Below, piece after piece: positions 1 through 7,392 of a DNA stretch of 19,178 nt. The notes below the pieces were generated by a model. It worked only from the letters and a program-made list of their open reading frames with translations, was not told the origin of the DNA and searched no databases. Source of the stretch: Porphyromonadaceae bacterium UBA4262 (GTDB lineage: Bacteria > Bacteroidota > Bacteroidia > Bacteroidales > Muribaculaceae); NCBI GenBank assembly GCA_002396085.1, contig DGWI01000021.1:11276-30453 (forward strand), given 5' to 3'. Position 1 is the stretch's first letter. Each line of letters opens with the position of its first letter. The position numbers were made by a program, and so were the translations under genes.

Positions 1-761
1 GCGAGTTCGAGCAGATGGAGATGCAATTCTTTGTGCGTCCCGGCGACGAACTTCGTTGGTTTGAGTACTGGAAGGAGCACCGTCTGCGCTGGCACAAGGC
101 ACTGGGTCTGGGCGACGAGAAGTATCGTTATCACGATCATGAGAAATTGGCTCACTATGCCAACGCAGCCACCGACATCGAGTTCCAGATGCCGTTCGGC
201 TTCAAGGAGGTGGAAGGCATCCACAGCCGCACCAACTTTGACCTCTCGCAGCACGAGAAGTTCTCAGGCAAGAAGATTCAGTACTTCGACCCCGAGCTCA
301 ACCAGAGTTACACGCCCTATGTCATCGAGACCTCGATTGGTGTCGACCGCATGTTCCTCTCGGTCATGTGCTCGAGCTACGAGGAGCAGGCCCTCGAGGG
401 CGGCGACACACGCGTGGTGCTGCATCTGCCCAAGGTGCTGGCTCCCGTCAAGTGTGCCATCCTGCCGCTCGTGCGCAAGGACGGCATGCCCGAGAAGGCT
501 CATGAAATCATGAATCTGCTCAAGTTTGACTTTGCTTGCCAGTACGACGAGAAGGACTCGGTGGGTAAGCGTTATCGCCGCCACGATGCCATCGGCACCC
601 CCTATTGCATCACCATCGACGGACAGACCGTTGAGGACAACACCGTCACCCTGCGCGACCGCGACACCATGCAGCAGCAGCGTGTGGCCATTGCCGATCT
701 GCCCGCCATCATTGGTCGCGAGTGCAGCCTCAACACCCTGCTGCGCCGTCTGGCCGAGTAA
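1..761 (+). CDS. glyS: Glycine--tRNA ligase, C-terminal part (5' end outside window)
   Basis: This is the C-terminal part of a class II glycyl-tRNA synthetase of the single-chain alpha2 type, which charges tRNA-Gly with glycine in the cytoplasm. The reading frame is open from base 3 and starts EFEQMEMQFFV, a hallmark of this enzyme, so the ATG at 15 is internal and the true start lies upstream. Motif 3 of the class II catalytic core is visible as YVIETSIGVDRMFL. It is followed by the anticodon-binding domain, starting around VVLHLPKVLAPVKCAILPLV and running to the TAA at 759-761. The FKBP-type isomerase gene follows 33 bp downstream on the same strand, so the two may be co-transcribed. The product is secure; how much is missing at the N-terminus cannot be seen here. 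Confidence 0.95.
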   Translation, partial: EFEQMEMQFFVRPGDELRWFEYWKEHRLRWHKALGLGDEKYRYHDHEKLAHYANAATDIEFQMPFGFKEVEGIHSRTNFDLSQHEKFSGKKIQYFDPELNQSYTPYVIETSIGVDRMFLSVMCSSYEEQALEGGDTRVVLHLPKVLAPVKCAILPLVRKDGMPEKAHEIMNLLKFDFACQYDEKDSVGKRYRRHDAIGTPYCITIDGQTVEDNTVTLRDRDTMQQQRVAIADLPAIIGRECSLNTLLRRLAE

Positions 762-763
762 GT

Positions 764-791
764 ATTCTTAATTATTAATTCTTAATTCTCA
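764..791. repeat. Heptamer-periodic AT repeat, four units
   Basis: The gap between glyS and the FKBP gene is almost entirely four head-to-tail 7-mers: ATTCTTA, ATTATTA, ATTCTTA, ATTCTCA. It ends three bases before the next ATG. The same periodicity recurs in other gaps of this window. Function is unknown. Confidence 0.6.
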
Positions 792-794
792 ACG

Positions 795-1337
795 ATGAGG
801 AAGTTATTGTTAATCATCGGCCTGATGGCTGTGCTGGGCATGTCGATGACCTCATGCCTGGAGAACGAGGTCGAGGACAAATACAAGGATTGGCGCAAAG
901 AGAACACCGAGTGGTTCAACACGCAGCGTGCCAACACATCCTACTACAAGACCGTCACTGCCCCATGGGACCCTAATGGTCAAGTGCTGGTGCATTGGTA
1001 CAACGACACCATGCTCACCCGCGACAATCTCAAGCCACTCTACACCAGTGGAATCACGGTCAAGTATCGTGGTATGCTCTACGATGCCACACCATTTGAC
1101 TCGTCCTACCTGTCGACATCGCCAGCCGACAGTCTGGTGCAGTTTGTCAACAGCAACATGGTTGAGGGCTGGGCGCTCGGTGTGATGCAGATGCATGTGG
1201 GCGACAGTTGCCGCATTGTCGTGCCCTACAACATGGGTTATGGCTCTTACAGCCGAGGCTCGGTCATCAAGCCCTTCTCCACCTTGGTGTTTGATATCAA
1301 ACTCAAAGATATCTACGCCTACGAGGTCAAGCCCTGA
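795..1337 (+). CDS. FKBP-type peptidyl-prolyl cis-trans isomerase, lipoprotein
   Basis: This is a 180-residue envelope lipoprotein with an FKBP domain, which would catalyse cis-trans isomerisation of Xaa-Pro bonds during folding of exported proteins. Residues 1-20 form a lipoprotein signal peptide ending in the lipobox MTSC, with Cys21 as the expected lipidated residue. Residues 22-80 are a charged linker. The FKBP core spans about 85-173: it opens with GITVKYRGMLYDATPFDSSY, continues with VEGWALGVMQMHVGDSCRIVVP, and closes with the barrel strand STLVFDIKLKDI. The ATG at 795 sits directly after a heptamer repeat and gives a clean signal peptide. The short gap to glyS suggests shared transcription. 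Isomerase activity is inferred from the family; some Bacteroidetes FKBP lipoproteins may act mainly as chaperones. Confidence 0.88.
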   Translation: MRKLLLIIGLMAVLGMSMTSCLENEVEDKYKDWRKENTEWFNTQRANTSYYKTVTAPWDPNGQVLVHWYNDTMLTRDNLKPLYTSGITVKYRGMLYDATPFDSSYLSTSPADSLVQFVNSNMVEGWALGVMQMHVGDSCRIVVPYNMGYGSYSRGSVIKPFSTLVFDIKLKDIYAYEVKP

Positions 1338-1353
1338 CGTCAAGGGATTAATT

Positions 1354-1407
1354 TATGTGTTTCACATAGCGAAGAGTGCAGGCAGTCATGGCCTTGCACT
1401 CTTCGCT
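1354..1407 (+). terminator. Stem-loop pair downstream of the FKBP gene, terminator-like
   Basis: A 13-bp perfect inverted repeat, AGCGAAGAGTGCA (1368-1380) and TGCACTCTTCGCT (1395-1407), encloses a 14-nt loop whose ends (GGC/GCC) can pair further. Just upstream, TATGTG (1354-1359) and CACATA (1363-1368) form a small second hairpin sharing one base with the first. The position, 17 bp after the stop codon, suits transcription termination. No run of T follows, so this is either a non-canonical terminator or a processing or stability element. Confidence 0.5.
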
Positions 1408-1528
1408 GTCTATAGGGGGCAGTGAATACAAAATATGCCCCACGCTACAAATAATCTTCACTTCTTTTCGTCGATTTTCGTGTTTTTGCGTCTTATATAG
1501 TGGAACGCTGAATGGATGTTCTGAGATT

Positions 1529-2014
1529 ATGTTTGGCAGCAGACGCAGAAATAGGGATCAAGTGATAGAGGCAAATCTTGACGCACTGACGAGGTTTGCC
1601 TACTTCCGCACAGGTGACCGCACCGAGGCCGAGGATATTGTGTACGAGGCCGTGTTGCGCCTGCTTGAAAACAGAGAGAAAGTAAACGATGCCAGGTGCT
1701 ACTTGTTCCGAATCGTTTACAACTTGTGCCAGGACGTGTTCAGGCGAAAGCGTCTCCCGACGGTTCCGTTAGGCAACATTGAGTTGCCCGATAAGTCGGA
1801 TGAGTCGCTTGACCAAGAGGAGATTGACCGCATCAACCGCTTGCTGGATGACTTGCTGCCCAATGAGGCCGAGATTGTGAGAATGAACGTAGTTAATGAA
1901 TTATCATTTGTCGAAATCAGTCACATTCTCAATCTACCGCAATCCACAGCAAAATCACGATTTTATTCGGGCATGAAGAAACTGAGATTGAAGTATTTCA
2001 CCGATAATCAATGA
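1529..2014 (+). CDS. ECF-type RNA polymerase sigma factor
   Basis: This is a 161-residue extracytoplasmic-function sigma factor that would direct RNA polymerase to a small regulon. Region 2 (core binding and -10 recognition) runs from about ALTRFAYFRTGDRTEAEDIVYE to YLFRIVYNLCQDVFRRKR. A short acidic linker follows. Region 4 is the C-terminal helix-turn-helix, LPNEAEIVRMNVVNELSFVE followed by ISHILNLPQSTAKSRFYSGMKKLR. The frame is open further upstream, but the ATG at 1529 is chosen because the extra N-terminal residues (Cys- and Phe-rich) resemble no sigma factor. The TGA overlaps the ATG of the next gene (ATGA), which implies translational coupling. With the downstream membrane protein and outer-membrane barrel it resembles a sigma/anti-sigma surface-signalling unit; the inducing signal is unknown. 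Confidence 0.9.
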   Translation: MFGSRRRNRDQVIEANLDALTRFAYFRTGDRTEAEDIVYEAVLRLLENREKVNDARCYLFRIVYNLCQDVFRRKRLPTVPLGNIELPDKSDESLDQEEIDRINRLLDDLLPNEAEIVRMNVVNELSFVEISHILNLPQSTAKSRFYSGMKKLRLKYFTDNQ

Positions 2015-2397
2015 GCGATATGGACGAATATCAAGACATAAAAGAACTACTTAAGCCGCGGCGCACTATCGGTGCATCGGCACAGTTGCGTCAGCGCATC
2101 AGCGATGCATCGGCACACAAGCGCAAAGCCGCTGGCAACACAAGGTGGTGGACTGCTGCCGCTTGTGTGGCATTAATAGTGGGAGCCACCATGTTTTTCG
2201 CGATTACGCCAGCAGCCGACAATAGCGAGTGCATCGTGTATGTCGCAGGCCAAAAGGCGAGCAGTGACCAGGCGCATGCCATTGCCGAGGCCGATGTCGC
2301 TAGGATGGAGCAATTCATGCACACTGTGGCTCAGCAAAATGCTGCCGAGCAAGAGAAAGTCAATCAATTCATGCAACATAAATCCCTACAGAAATGA
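2011..2397 (+). CDS. Single-pass membrane protein, probable anti-sigma factor
   Basis: This 128-residue protein matches no family I can name with certainty. Residues 1-45 are polar and basic with short helical segments (YQDIKELLKPRRTIGASAQL), residues 46-65 form one strong transmembrane helix (WWTAAACVALIVGATMFFAI), and the remainder is probably periplasmic. The C-terminus is Glu/Gln/Ala-rich and helical (about 86-124). A short cytoplasmic N-terminus, one membrane span and a four-base overlap with an ECF sigma gene form the standard arrangement of a membrane-bound anti-sigma factor. That role is inferred from layout; no ZAS zinc motif (HxxxCxxC) is present. The next gene starts inside its stop codon. 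A Met at 2020 is an alternative start. Confidence 0.7.
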   Translation: MSDMDEYQDIKELLKPRRTIGASAQLRQRISDASAHKRKAAGNTRWWTAAACVALIVGATMFFAITPAADNSECIVYVAGQKASSDQAHAIAEADVARMEQFMHTVAQQNAAEQEKVNQFMQHKSLQK

Positions 2398-2777
2398 AAC
2401 GCTTAATCATCATTATAACGTGCATTGTCACATCTTTAGCAGTCTATGCCAACCCGCCGAAGTTGAACGTTGAGAGCCTGTTTGATGGCCGATATAACGA
2501 CGACAAGAGTGTCACGATATCCATCTACAAGAACAATGGCAACTACTATCGCGGATTGACGGTAAAGAGCAACCCGGGTATCGTCAAGAAAATTGCCGAT
2601 GCCATATCTAAAGACGCACCGAGGGCAAAGGAATACTCCGATTACAATGGAGCTGACGGGCAGTACACATCGCTCCAGATTGTCAACAATGGCGAACTCA
2701 TCTACATTGGTCTGCAACGTGACAAACATGGTGGAGCTTTCTTCTTCATTCAAGGCAAAGAAAAAGCATTCAAATAA
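2394..2777 (+). CDS. Small exported protein of an ECF sigma operon (DUF6108-like)
   Basis: This 127-residue protein has a signal peptide (MKRLIIIITCIVTSLAVYA, cleavage near residue 19) and a compact mature domain. The mature part begins NPPKLNVESLFDGRYNDDKS and ends GAFFFIQGKEKAFK, with alternating hydrophobic strands. It resembles, from memory, a Bacteroidales family of small periplasmic proteins encoded next to ECF sigma and anti-sigma genes (possibly DUF6108); a profile search would settle this. Its ATG overlaps the previous stop (ATGA), so it is very likely translated with the sigma/anti-sigma pair. No enzymatic motif is visible. It may take part in envelope sensing, which is inference only. 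Confidence 0.75.
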   Translation: MKRLIIIITCIVTSLAVYANPPKLNVESLFDGRYNDDKSVTISIYKNNGNYYRGLTVKSNPGIVKKIADAISKDAPRAKEYSDYNGADGQYTSLQIVNNGELIYIGLQRDKHGGAFFFIQGKEKAFK

Positions 2778-2866
2778 TGGAACAGCGAGAGCATAACGGA
2801 GTTCACTCCTGCTGTGCCGAGTCGTGACATTATTCGAGTTTTATTCAAATAACTAATCCATAAAAT

Positions 2867-5020
2867 ATGATGAACGCAATCATGAAAGCCGTCTTTTTGA
2901 TGGCTCTACTTCCTGCGTCCCTTTTTGCTCAGGAAAACAATGACTCGGTGAGCATTGACTCCATCGCCAACTACTGGGATAAACTGCTGGAACTGAATGA
3001 AGTTGTGGTTGTAGGGCATCGCACGGTGCTCAAGCAAGAACCCGACCGCATCGTTTATCTCACCAAGAATGATGCGTTCGCCAGGGGACTGAACGGCATC
3101 GAGTTGCTTGACCGCATTCCCCGCGTTACTGTAGAGGGCGATGCCGTGACCGTTGCCGGTAAGTCGTCGGTGCGCTACATCGTCGATGGTCGCCTGTTAG
3201 AGATGCCTGACGATGCCATCGCCATGCAGTTGAAAAACCTGCAAGCATCGGGCATCGAGAAAATTGAAGTGCTCACCACTCCACCGGCGAAATATGCCAC
3301 CGGAACCAATGTGGCGTTTATCAGCATCACCACGCGCAATGAGTCGCTCGGCACAAAGGGCAATGTGTGGGGACGCGGAATCGCTCGCGAAGGTGTCAGT
3401 TACATGCTGGGCGGCCATCTCTCGCACACCACACGCAAAGTTGAACTGTCGGTTGATGCCAATTGGAATGACAACCGAGGCATCAATGACCTTGACCGCA
3501 CCTTTACCTTCAGCGACCATTTGAAGACATCGAGCCGGAGTACGCATTTCAACAACCGCACTTTTGGGCTGAATGGACTTCTCAAGTACAAGTTCACCGA
3601 CCGAGTTGGTGCCGGCATCATCGCCAACTTCAGCACTACACGGCTCAATAGCAAGTTGAACGATGTCACCAATGACAACGGCAACATCTTCAGCTCATAT
3701 AACTACTCGCCATCTCGCCCGAACAATGCGCTCACATTGACCTCATTCGCCGATTGGCAACTGGATGACAAAGGCAAGATGCTGAGCCTCACTTACAATT
3801 GGTTCAACAAATCAACCAAGTCATTCTCTGATGTGACCACGGCTTGGGACGGTGGTTTGTGGCATTTGACCAACGATGGACATAACAAGTATCACATCCA
3901 TTCTGTGAAACTGGATGCCACTCTGCCGTTCGATGCATTCAAATTGGAAACCGGCATGGCTTACACCGCCATCGGCAACAAAACGGCATTGACCGCCGGG
4001 ACATATAACGGTTCGCAATGGGTGTACGACCCCTCGCAAAGCAACGGTTTTGACTACAAAGAGAGCACCGTTGCCGCTTATGCCAGTGTCGAAAAGAGCT
4101 TCAGTAACTCGTTTTTCGGGAGACTTGGACTGCGCTATGAGCATACCGATGTGAATGGTCATCAGTCAATCGGCAACGAGAAGCATCACATCGGCTATGG
4201 TTATCTGTTCCCATCGCTGAATTTGAGTTGGAACAGCCAGCGTGTGGGGCGTGTTTCCTTATCCTACTCAATGGGTATAACCCGACCTAACTTCGGCGAC
4301 CTGAATCCTTTCCGCTACTATACCACCACGAGCGACTATGTGTCGGGTAATCCCGATCTCCGTCCAAGCATTGCCCATAATGCCGAAATTAGTTATGGCT
4401 TCAAGGGACTTTACGCAGTGCTCTACAATTCTTATAACCGCAATGCAATCGGTTTTGTCACGCGGTTCAATGCCGATGGCTCACAATTCTCAATACCAGA
4501 GAATTGCATCGACAACAACAAAGTGGGTCTATACGCTTCCTATTATCGCTCAATCTTCGACTGGTGGAACGTGAACATTGGTGGCGAGATTTTCAACACC
4601 CACGCCAAGTCACGAATTGCCGACTTCCGAGAGCGTGACGACAACAGTTGGAGCGGGAAATTGGAACTCAGCACCTCGTGGACGCTCAACCGCCCCAAAA
4701 CGCTCATCTTCAATGTGCGTTTCAGCCATTACTTTCCATATCATGAGCGCATGGTGCGATTTGAGTCGATGTCGCTGATTGGTTTCGAACTCCGTTATAC
4801 ACTTCTCGACAACCGCTTGACACTCACTGCTGCTGTGAGCGACCCCTTCGGCTGGAACATCACCAAATCAATGGGGTATTATAACGATTACAGTATCCAC
4901 ACCCGCAACAACATCCACAGCCACGCCGTCTCGCTGCGTGTCTCCTATGCCTTCGGTGGCAACAAGGTCAACAACGTCTATCGCGACACCAAAGAGCGTG
5001 AATCCACCCGAACCTATTGA
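2867..5020 (+). CDS. TonB-receptor-like outer membrane beta-barrel protein
   Basis: This 717-residue protein has a signal peptide (cleavage near residue 21, LFA-QENN). A plug-like domain at about 43-157 starts with a hydrophobic stretch (LNEVVVVG) and carries SVRYIVDGRLLEM and GIEKIEVLTTPPAKY, typical of TonB-dependent receptor plugs. About 540 residues of amphipathic beta strands follow, rich in Asn, Tyr and Ser, with the signature SYSMGITRPNFGDLNPFRYY. It best fits the outer-membrane barrel family PF14905-like. The usual N-terminal carboxypeptidase-regulatory-like domain is absent. It lies 89 bp after the small exported protein and may be the surface component of the sigma-factor unit, as a sensor, transporter or regulated target. 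The substrate cannot be inferred. Two adjacent ATGs occur at 2867 and 2870. Confidence 0.85.
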   Translation: MMNAIMKAVFLMALLPASLFAQENNDSVSIDSIANYWDKLLELNEVVVVGHRTVLKQEPDRIVYLTKNDAFARGLNGIELLDRIPRVTVEGDAVTVAGKSSVRYIVDGRLLEMPDDAIAMQLKNLQASGIEKIEVLTTPPAKYATGTNVAFISITTRNESLGTKGNVWGRGIAREGVSYMLGGHLSHTTRKVELSVDANWNDNRGINDLDRTFTFSDHLKTSSRSTHFNNRTFGLNGLLKYKFTDRVGAGIIANFSTTRLNSKLNDVTNDNGNIFSSYNYSPSRPNNALTLTSFADWQLDDKGKMLSLTYNWFNKSTKSFSDVTTAWDGGLWHLTNDGHNKYHIHSVKLDATLPFDAFKLETGMAYTAIGNKTALTAGTYNGSQWVYDPSQSNGFDYKESTVAAYASVEKSFSNSFFGRLGLRYEHTDVNGHQSIGNEKHHIGYGYLFPSLNLSWNSQRVGRVSLSYSMGITRPNFGDLNPFRYYTTTSDYVSGNPDLRPSIAHNAEISYGFKGLYAVLYNSYNRNAIGFVTRFNADGSQFSIPENCIDNNKVGLYASYYRSIFDWWNVNIGGEIFNTHAKSRIADFRERDDNSWSGKLELSTSWTLNRPKTLIFNVRFSHYFPYHERMVRFESMSLIGFELRYTLLDNRLTLTAAVSDPFGWNITKSMGYYNDYSIHTRNNIHSHAVSLRVSYAFGGNKVNNVYRDTKERESTRTY

Positions 5021-5079
5021 CCCTGCTTCATCAACAATCGTACCCATCGTCAAGCAAGCTTGCCATGGGCACCAACAAG

Positions 5080-5112
5080 AAAAAAACGGTTGTGACTATC
5101 GTCACAACCGTT
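5080..5112 (-). terminator. Rho-independent terminator of the tRNA-Ser gene
   Basis: A 12-bp perfect stem, AACGGTTGTGAC (5085-5096) and GTCACAACCGTT (5101-5112), has a four-base loop. On the minus strand it is followed by seven T (5086-5080). It lies 11 bp beyond the 3' end of the tRNA. The stem could also slow plus-strand transcripts leaving the barrel gene, although there is no T-run in that direction. Confidence 0.88.
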
Positions 5113-5123
5113 GCGGCCTTGAT

Positions 5124-5213
5124 TGGCGGAGAGGACAAGATTCGAACTTGCGGTAGAGTTACCCCTACGGCAGTTTAGCAAACTGCTGGTTTCAGCCACT
5201 CACCCACCTCTCC
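5124..5213 (-). tRNA. tRNA-Ser (anticodon GCU)
   Basis: The minus strand folds into a 90-nt type II tRNA. The acceptor stem is GGAGAGG with CCTCTCC, followed by discriminator G and an encoded CCA (5126-5124). The D-arm contains GGTGAGTGGCTGAAACC. The anticodon stem GCAGT/ACTGC holds the loop TTGCTAA with anticodon GCT. A long variable arm (GTAGGGGTAACTCTAC) marks serine identity, and the T-loop is TTCGAAT. It decodes AGC and AGU. A matching promoter lies upstream and a terminator downstream, so it is an independent transcription unit. Confidence 0.96.
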
Positions 5214-5248
5214 GGGGCTTGCTGAAAATTGCTTTTCATAAGCGACTG

Positions 5249-5279
5249 CAAAGGTACTGCTTTTTTTGATACTGCCAAA
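5249..5279 (-). promoter_or_regulatory. Promoter of the tRNA-Ser gene
   Basis: On the minus strand the -33 element TTTG (5279-5276) is followed after 19 nt by TACCTTTG (5256-5249), an exact match to the Bacteroidetes -7 consensus TAnnTTTG. Transcription would start near 5243, giving a leader of about 30 nt before the mature tRNA. Confidence 0.8.
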
Positions 5280-5371
5280 GAAAAAACCGATTTTTTTCAC
5301 TTTTTTGATCAAAAAACGCATTCTTTCCCCAAAAATCCTCTGGTTTTCTGCACCATGTCTGCCAAAATTCG

Positions 5372-5379
5372 TAATTTTG
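5372..5379 (+). promoter_or_regulatory. Probable -7 promoter element of mltG
   Basis: TAATTTTG matches the Bacteroidetes -7 consensus exactly and faces mltG. No strong -33 TTTG is present at the usual spacing; the nearest candidate, CTG at 5348-5350, is poor. The predicted leader of about 70 nt contains the heptamer repeat just before the ATG. Confidence 0.55.
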
Positions 5380-5412
5380 CGTTCCAACTCCTAGAGGCAC
5401 CATGACTGCCAC

Positions 5413-5447
5413 TAAATTTTTAATTCTAAATTTTTAATTCATAATTT
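5413..5447. repeat. Heptamer-periodic AT repeat, five units
   Basis: Five consecutive 7-mers (TAAATTT, TTAATTC, TAAATTT, TTAATTC, ATAATTT) end seven bases before the mltG start codon. They would lie in the 5' leader of the mRNA. The block forms a 14-bp unit repeated twice plus a partial copy. Confidence 0.65.
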
Positions 5448-5454
5448 ACATCTG

Positions 5455-6486
5455 ATGGCAACAAAAAAGAAGAATAAAGTGGCAATCAAGGCCATTTCGC
5501 TGGCCGTGTTGATTGCTTTAATTGCGGTGGGCATCTGGCTGGCACCTTACTTCGCCACAGGAGCGCCGGGCGACGGCATGATCAAGTTGCGCAAGGGCTC
5601 AACCATCGAGGTGGCTACCGAGAGTATCGCCACCAACATCGACACTCAGTTTGCTCAGCGTGTGGGCAAATTGTTGAGTATGACTGGAGCAGACCTTAGC
5701 AATCGCCAGGGAGCATTCAAGGTGCTGAAGGGCGACTCGCCCTTCAAGGTGATGCGCTTGCTGCGCAGTGGTGCCGAGAGTGGCATACGGTTTACATTTA
5801 ATAATGTTCGCACGCGTGAGGAGTTTGCCGAGCGCTGGGGCAGCAAGTTCATGCTGGGCAAGGACGAGATGTTGCGTGTCCTCAACGACCCTATCGCCCT
5901 CACAGGCATAGGTCGCACGCCCGACAATGTCACCGCCATGCTCCTGCCCGACAGTTATGAGTTCTATTGGGACATCACGCCCACCGAGTTCCTGGTCAAG
6001 ATGAAGGGGTACTATGACAAGTTCTGGAACGAGGAGCGCATCTCCAAAGCCCGCAAGCTGGGTCTCACACCCGACCAGGTGGCTGTCATTGCCTCGATTG
6101 TTGAGGAGGAGACCGCTAAGGCCGACGAACGCCCCAAGGTGGCACGCCTGTATCTCAATCGCCTCAAGGCTAATATGCCCCTGCAGGCCGACCCCACAGT
6201 GAAGTTTGCCATCGGCGACTTCACACTCAAGCGCATCACCAATGCCATGACGCGCACCGTGTCGCCCTACAACACATACGTTAATCCTGGGTTACCCCCC
6301 GGTCCCATCCGCATCCCCGAGAAGGCGTCGCTCGACGCAGTGCTCGATGCTCCCGACCACAACTACATCTATATGTGTGCAGCCGAGGATTTCTCGGGCT
6401 ACCACAACTTTGCCGTTGACTATGGCACGCACATGGCCAATGCCCGTCGCTACCAGGCTGCTCTGAATGCTCGTGGCATCAAGTAG
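5455..6486 (+). CDS. mltG: Endolytic murein transglycosylase MltG (YceG-like)
   Basis: This 343-residue inner-membrane-anchored lytic transglycosylase cuts nascent glycan strands of peptidoglycan in the periplasm and sets strand length. Residues 1-10 are Lys-rich cytoplasmic and about 11-31 form the membrane anchor. The catalytic YceG domain carries the signature VIASIVEEETAKADER, with the expected catalytic Glu near 217. It is followed by NRLKANMPLQADPTV, the VSPYNTYVNPGLPPGPI segment and the C-terminal YHNFAVDYGTHMANARRYQ. Length and motif order match the family. The ATG at 5455 gives the basic-then-hydrophobic N-terminus. Its last 8 bp overlap the tail of the convergent glycosyltransferase gene. 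It is probably transcribed from the -7 element at 5372. Confidence 0.95.
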   Translation: MATKKKNKVAIKAISLAVLIALIAVGIWLAPYFATGAPGDGMIKLRKGSTIEVATESIATNIDTQFAQRVGKLLSMTGADLSNRQGAFKVLKGDSPFKVMRLLRSGAESGIRFTFNNVRTREEFAERWGSKFMLGKDEMLRVLNDPIALTGIGRTPDNVTAMLLPDSYEFYWDITPTEFLVKMKGYYDKFWNEERISKARKLGLTPDQVAVIASIVEEETAKADERPKVARLYLNRLKANMPLQADPTVKFAIGDFTLKRITNAMTRTVSPYNTYVNPGLPPGPIRIPEKASLDAVLDAPDHNYIYMCAAEDFSGYHNFAVDYGTHMANARRYQAALNARGIK

Positions 6487-7225
6487 TGAACTTGCGCCGC
6501 AGATAGCGTGGAACGAATCCCAGGTGCCGCACGATGGTGGGCAGAGTGCCATAGTGGTGGCACATGATGCTGAAACGCTCCATCAATGATTTCTTGTGAT
6601 ACTTATCGGTGAGCCCGTCGGTCAGGAAACTGATTACGGGCTCATCGCCGCAATAGGTGTTCTTGTCACTGGCCTGCAGCACACGGATGCACCAGTCATA
6701 GTCGGCACTAAAGCGGTACTGCAGATCGTAATGTGGCATCAGGTCGCGCCTTGCCACAAAGGCTTGATGACACACCAGCATTCCCTGCTTGAAACTGTCG
6801 GCGGTCAGCGTCTGGGGGGCGGTGAGGTGTCGCATGCCCACCACTCGGCCCGTGGCATCGACCAGTTGTGTCTGCCCATAGATGACCCCGGGCAAGCCGG
6901 TTGCGCAAGCCGCCAGGCGAGCCAATGAGTCGGGGGCGGCAAAGCGGTCGCCCGCATTGAGCCAAATCAGATATTGCCCCTCGGCGCGGTCGATAGCCTT
7001 GTTCATCGCGTCATATAGTCCACGGTCCGGTTCACTGAAGATGCGTGTGCCGGCAATATCGGCATCTCGCACCAGCGTGAGCGTTTCGTCGCTCGACGCA
7101 CCGTCAATCACCAGGTACTCATAGTCCTTGCACGTCTGCTCGCGGACGCTTTGCAGCGTAGGCACAATAACTTTGGCTGCATTCCACGTCACGGTCACTA
7201 TGCTGAATAGTCGTTTCTCGTTCAT
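6479..7225 (-). CDS. Family 2 glycosyltransferase (WfgS/WcaE-like)
   Basis: This 248-residue GT-A fold transferase would move a sugar from a nucleotide-sugar donor to a surface polysaccharide or glycolipid acceptor. The N-terminal nucleotide-binding part is FSIVTVTWNAAKVIVPTLQS followed by YEYLVIDGASSDETL. The segment SEPDRGLYDAMNKAIDRAEG leads into WLNAGDRF, the equivalent of the DxD/NxDD metal site in this subgroup. SADYDWCIRVLQ sits in the acceptor region, and the C-terminus is basic (VPRYLRRKFTT). There is no membrane segment, so it is cytoplasmic or peripheral. It stands alone, convergent with mltG and divergent from porT, with a perfect -7 box almost touching its ATG. Donor and acceptor cannot be read from the sequence. 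A role in the A-LPS that anchors T9SS cargo is possible but only inference. Confidence 0.9.
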   Translation of the reverse strand: MNEKRLFSIVTVTWNAAKVIVPTLQSVREQTCKDYEYLVIDGASSDETLTLVRDADIAGTRIFSEPDRGLYDAMNKAIDRAEGQYLIWLNAGDRFAAPDSLARLAACATGLPGVIYGQTQLVDATGRVVGMRHLTAPQTLTADSFKQGMLVCHQAFVARRDLMPHYDLQYRFSADYDWCIRVLQASDKNTYCGDEPVISFLTDGLTDKYHKKSLMERFSIMCHHYGTLPTIVRHLGFVPRYLRRKFTT

Positions 7226-7230
7226 GACTG

Positions 7231-7238
7231 CAAAGGTA
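7231..7238 (-). promoter_or_regulatory. -7 promoter element of the glycosyltransferase gene
   Basis: The minus strand reads TACCTTTG, identical to the -7 boxes of tRNA-Ser and pfkA. Only five bases separate it from the ATG (7225-7223), so the mRNA would be leaderless or nearly so. A weak TTTTC stretch in the heptamer region lies at about the -33 distance. Confidence 0.7.
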
Positions 7239-7248
7239 ATTATTATAA

Positions 7249-7276
7249 TCGAGAATTGAAAATCGAGAATTGAAAA
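7249..7276. repeat. Heptamer-periodic repeat, four units
   Basis: TCGAGAA, TTGAAAA, TCGAGAA, TTGAAAA run head to tail and are followed by a partial TTGG. They lie between the divergent glycosyltransferase and porT genes, overlapping the region where the minus-strand -33 element should be. Confidence 0.65.
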
Positions 7277-7318
7277 TTGGATTCTGAGTGGCTGTTGGGT
7301 GGCTCGTCGTGCCGCGGC

Positions 7319-7350
7319 TTTGTTGCAGTCTCGGCAGATTCTTACGTTAA
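7319..7350 (+). promoter_or_regulatory. Candidate promoter of the porT-porN block
   Basis: TTTG (7319-7322), a 20-nt spacer and TACGTTAA (7343-7350) give correct spacing with a 6/8 match to TAnnTTTG. Initiation near 7356 would leave a leader of about 37 nt before the ATG at 7393. It is the best candidate in this gap but is not decisive. Confidence 0.42.
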
Positions 7351-7392
7351 AAAATGCAATATCACTCCGAAATCTGCGTTATAGACTTTACA

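Noticed and set aside
2781..2818. Possible hairpin (ACAGC...GCTGT with inner GGAGT/ACTCC) between the small exported protein and the barrel gene
   Set aside because: The stems are short and interrupted with no T-run, so structure is not supported beyond chance.
5043..5069. Hairpin CCCAT/ATGGG with inner palindrome GCAAGCTTGC as a terminator of the barrel gene
   Set aside because: The outer stem is only five pairs, no T-run follows, and the strong tRNA terminator lies just beyond; not enough to call.
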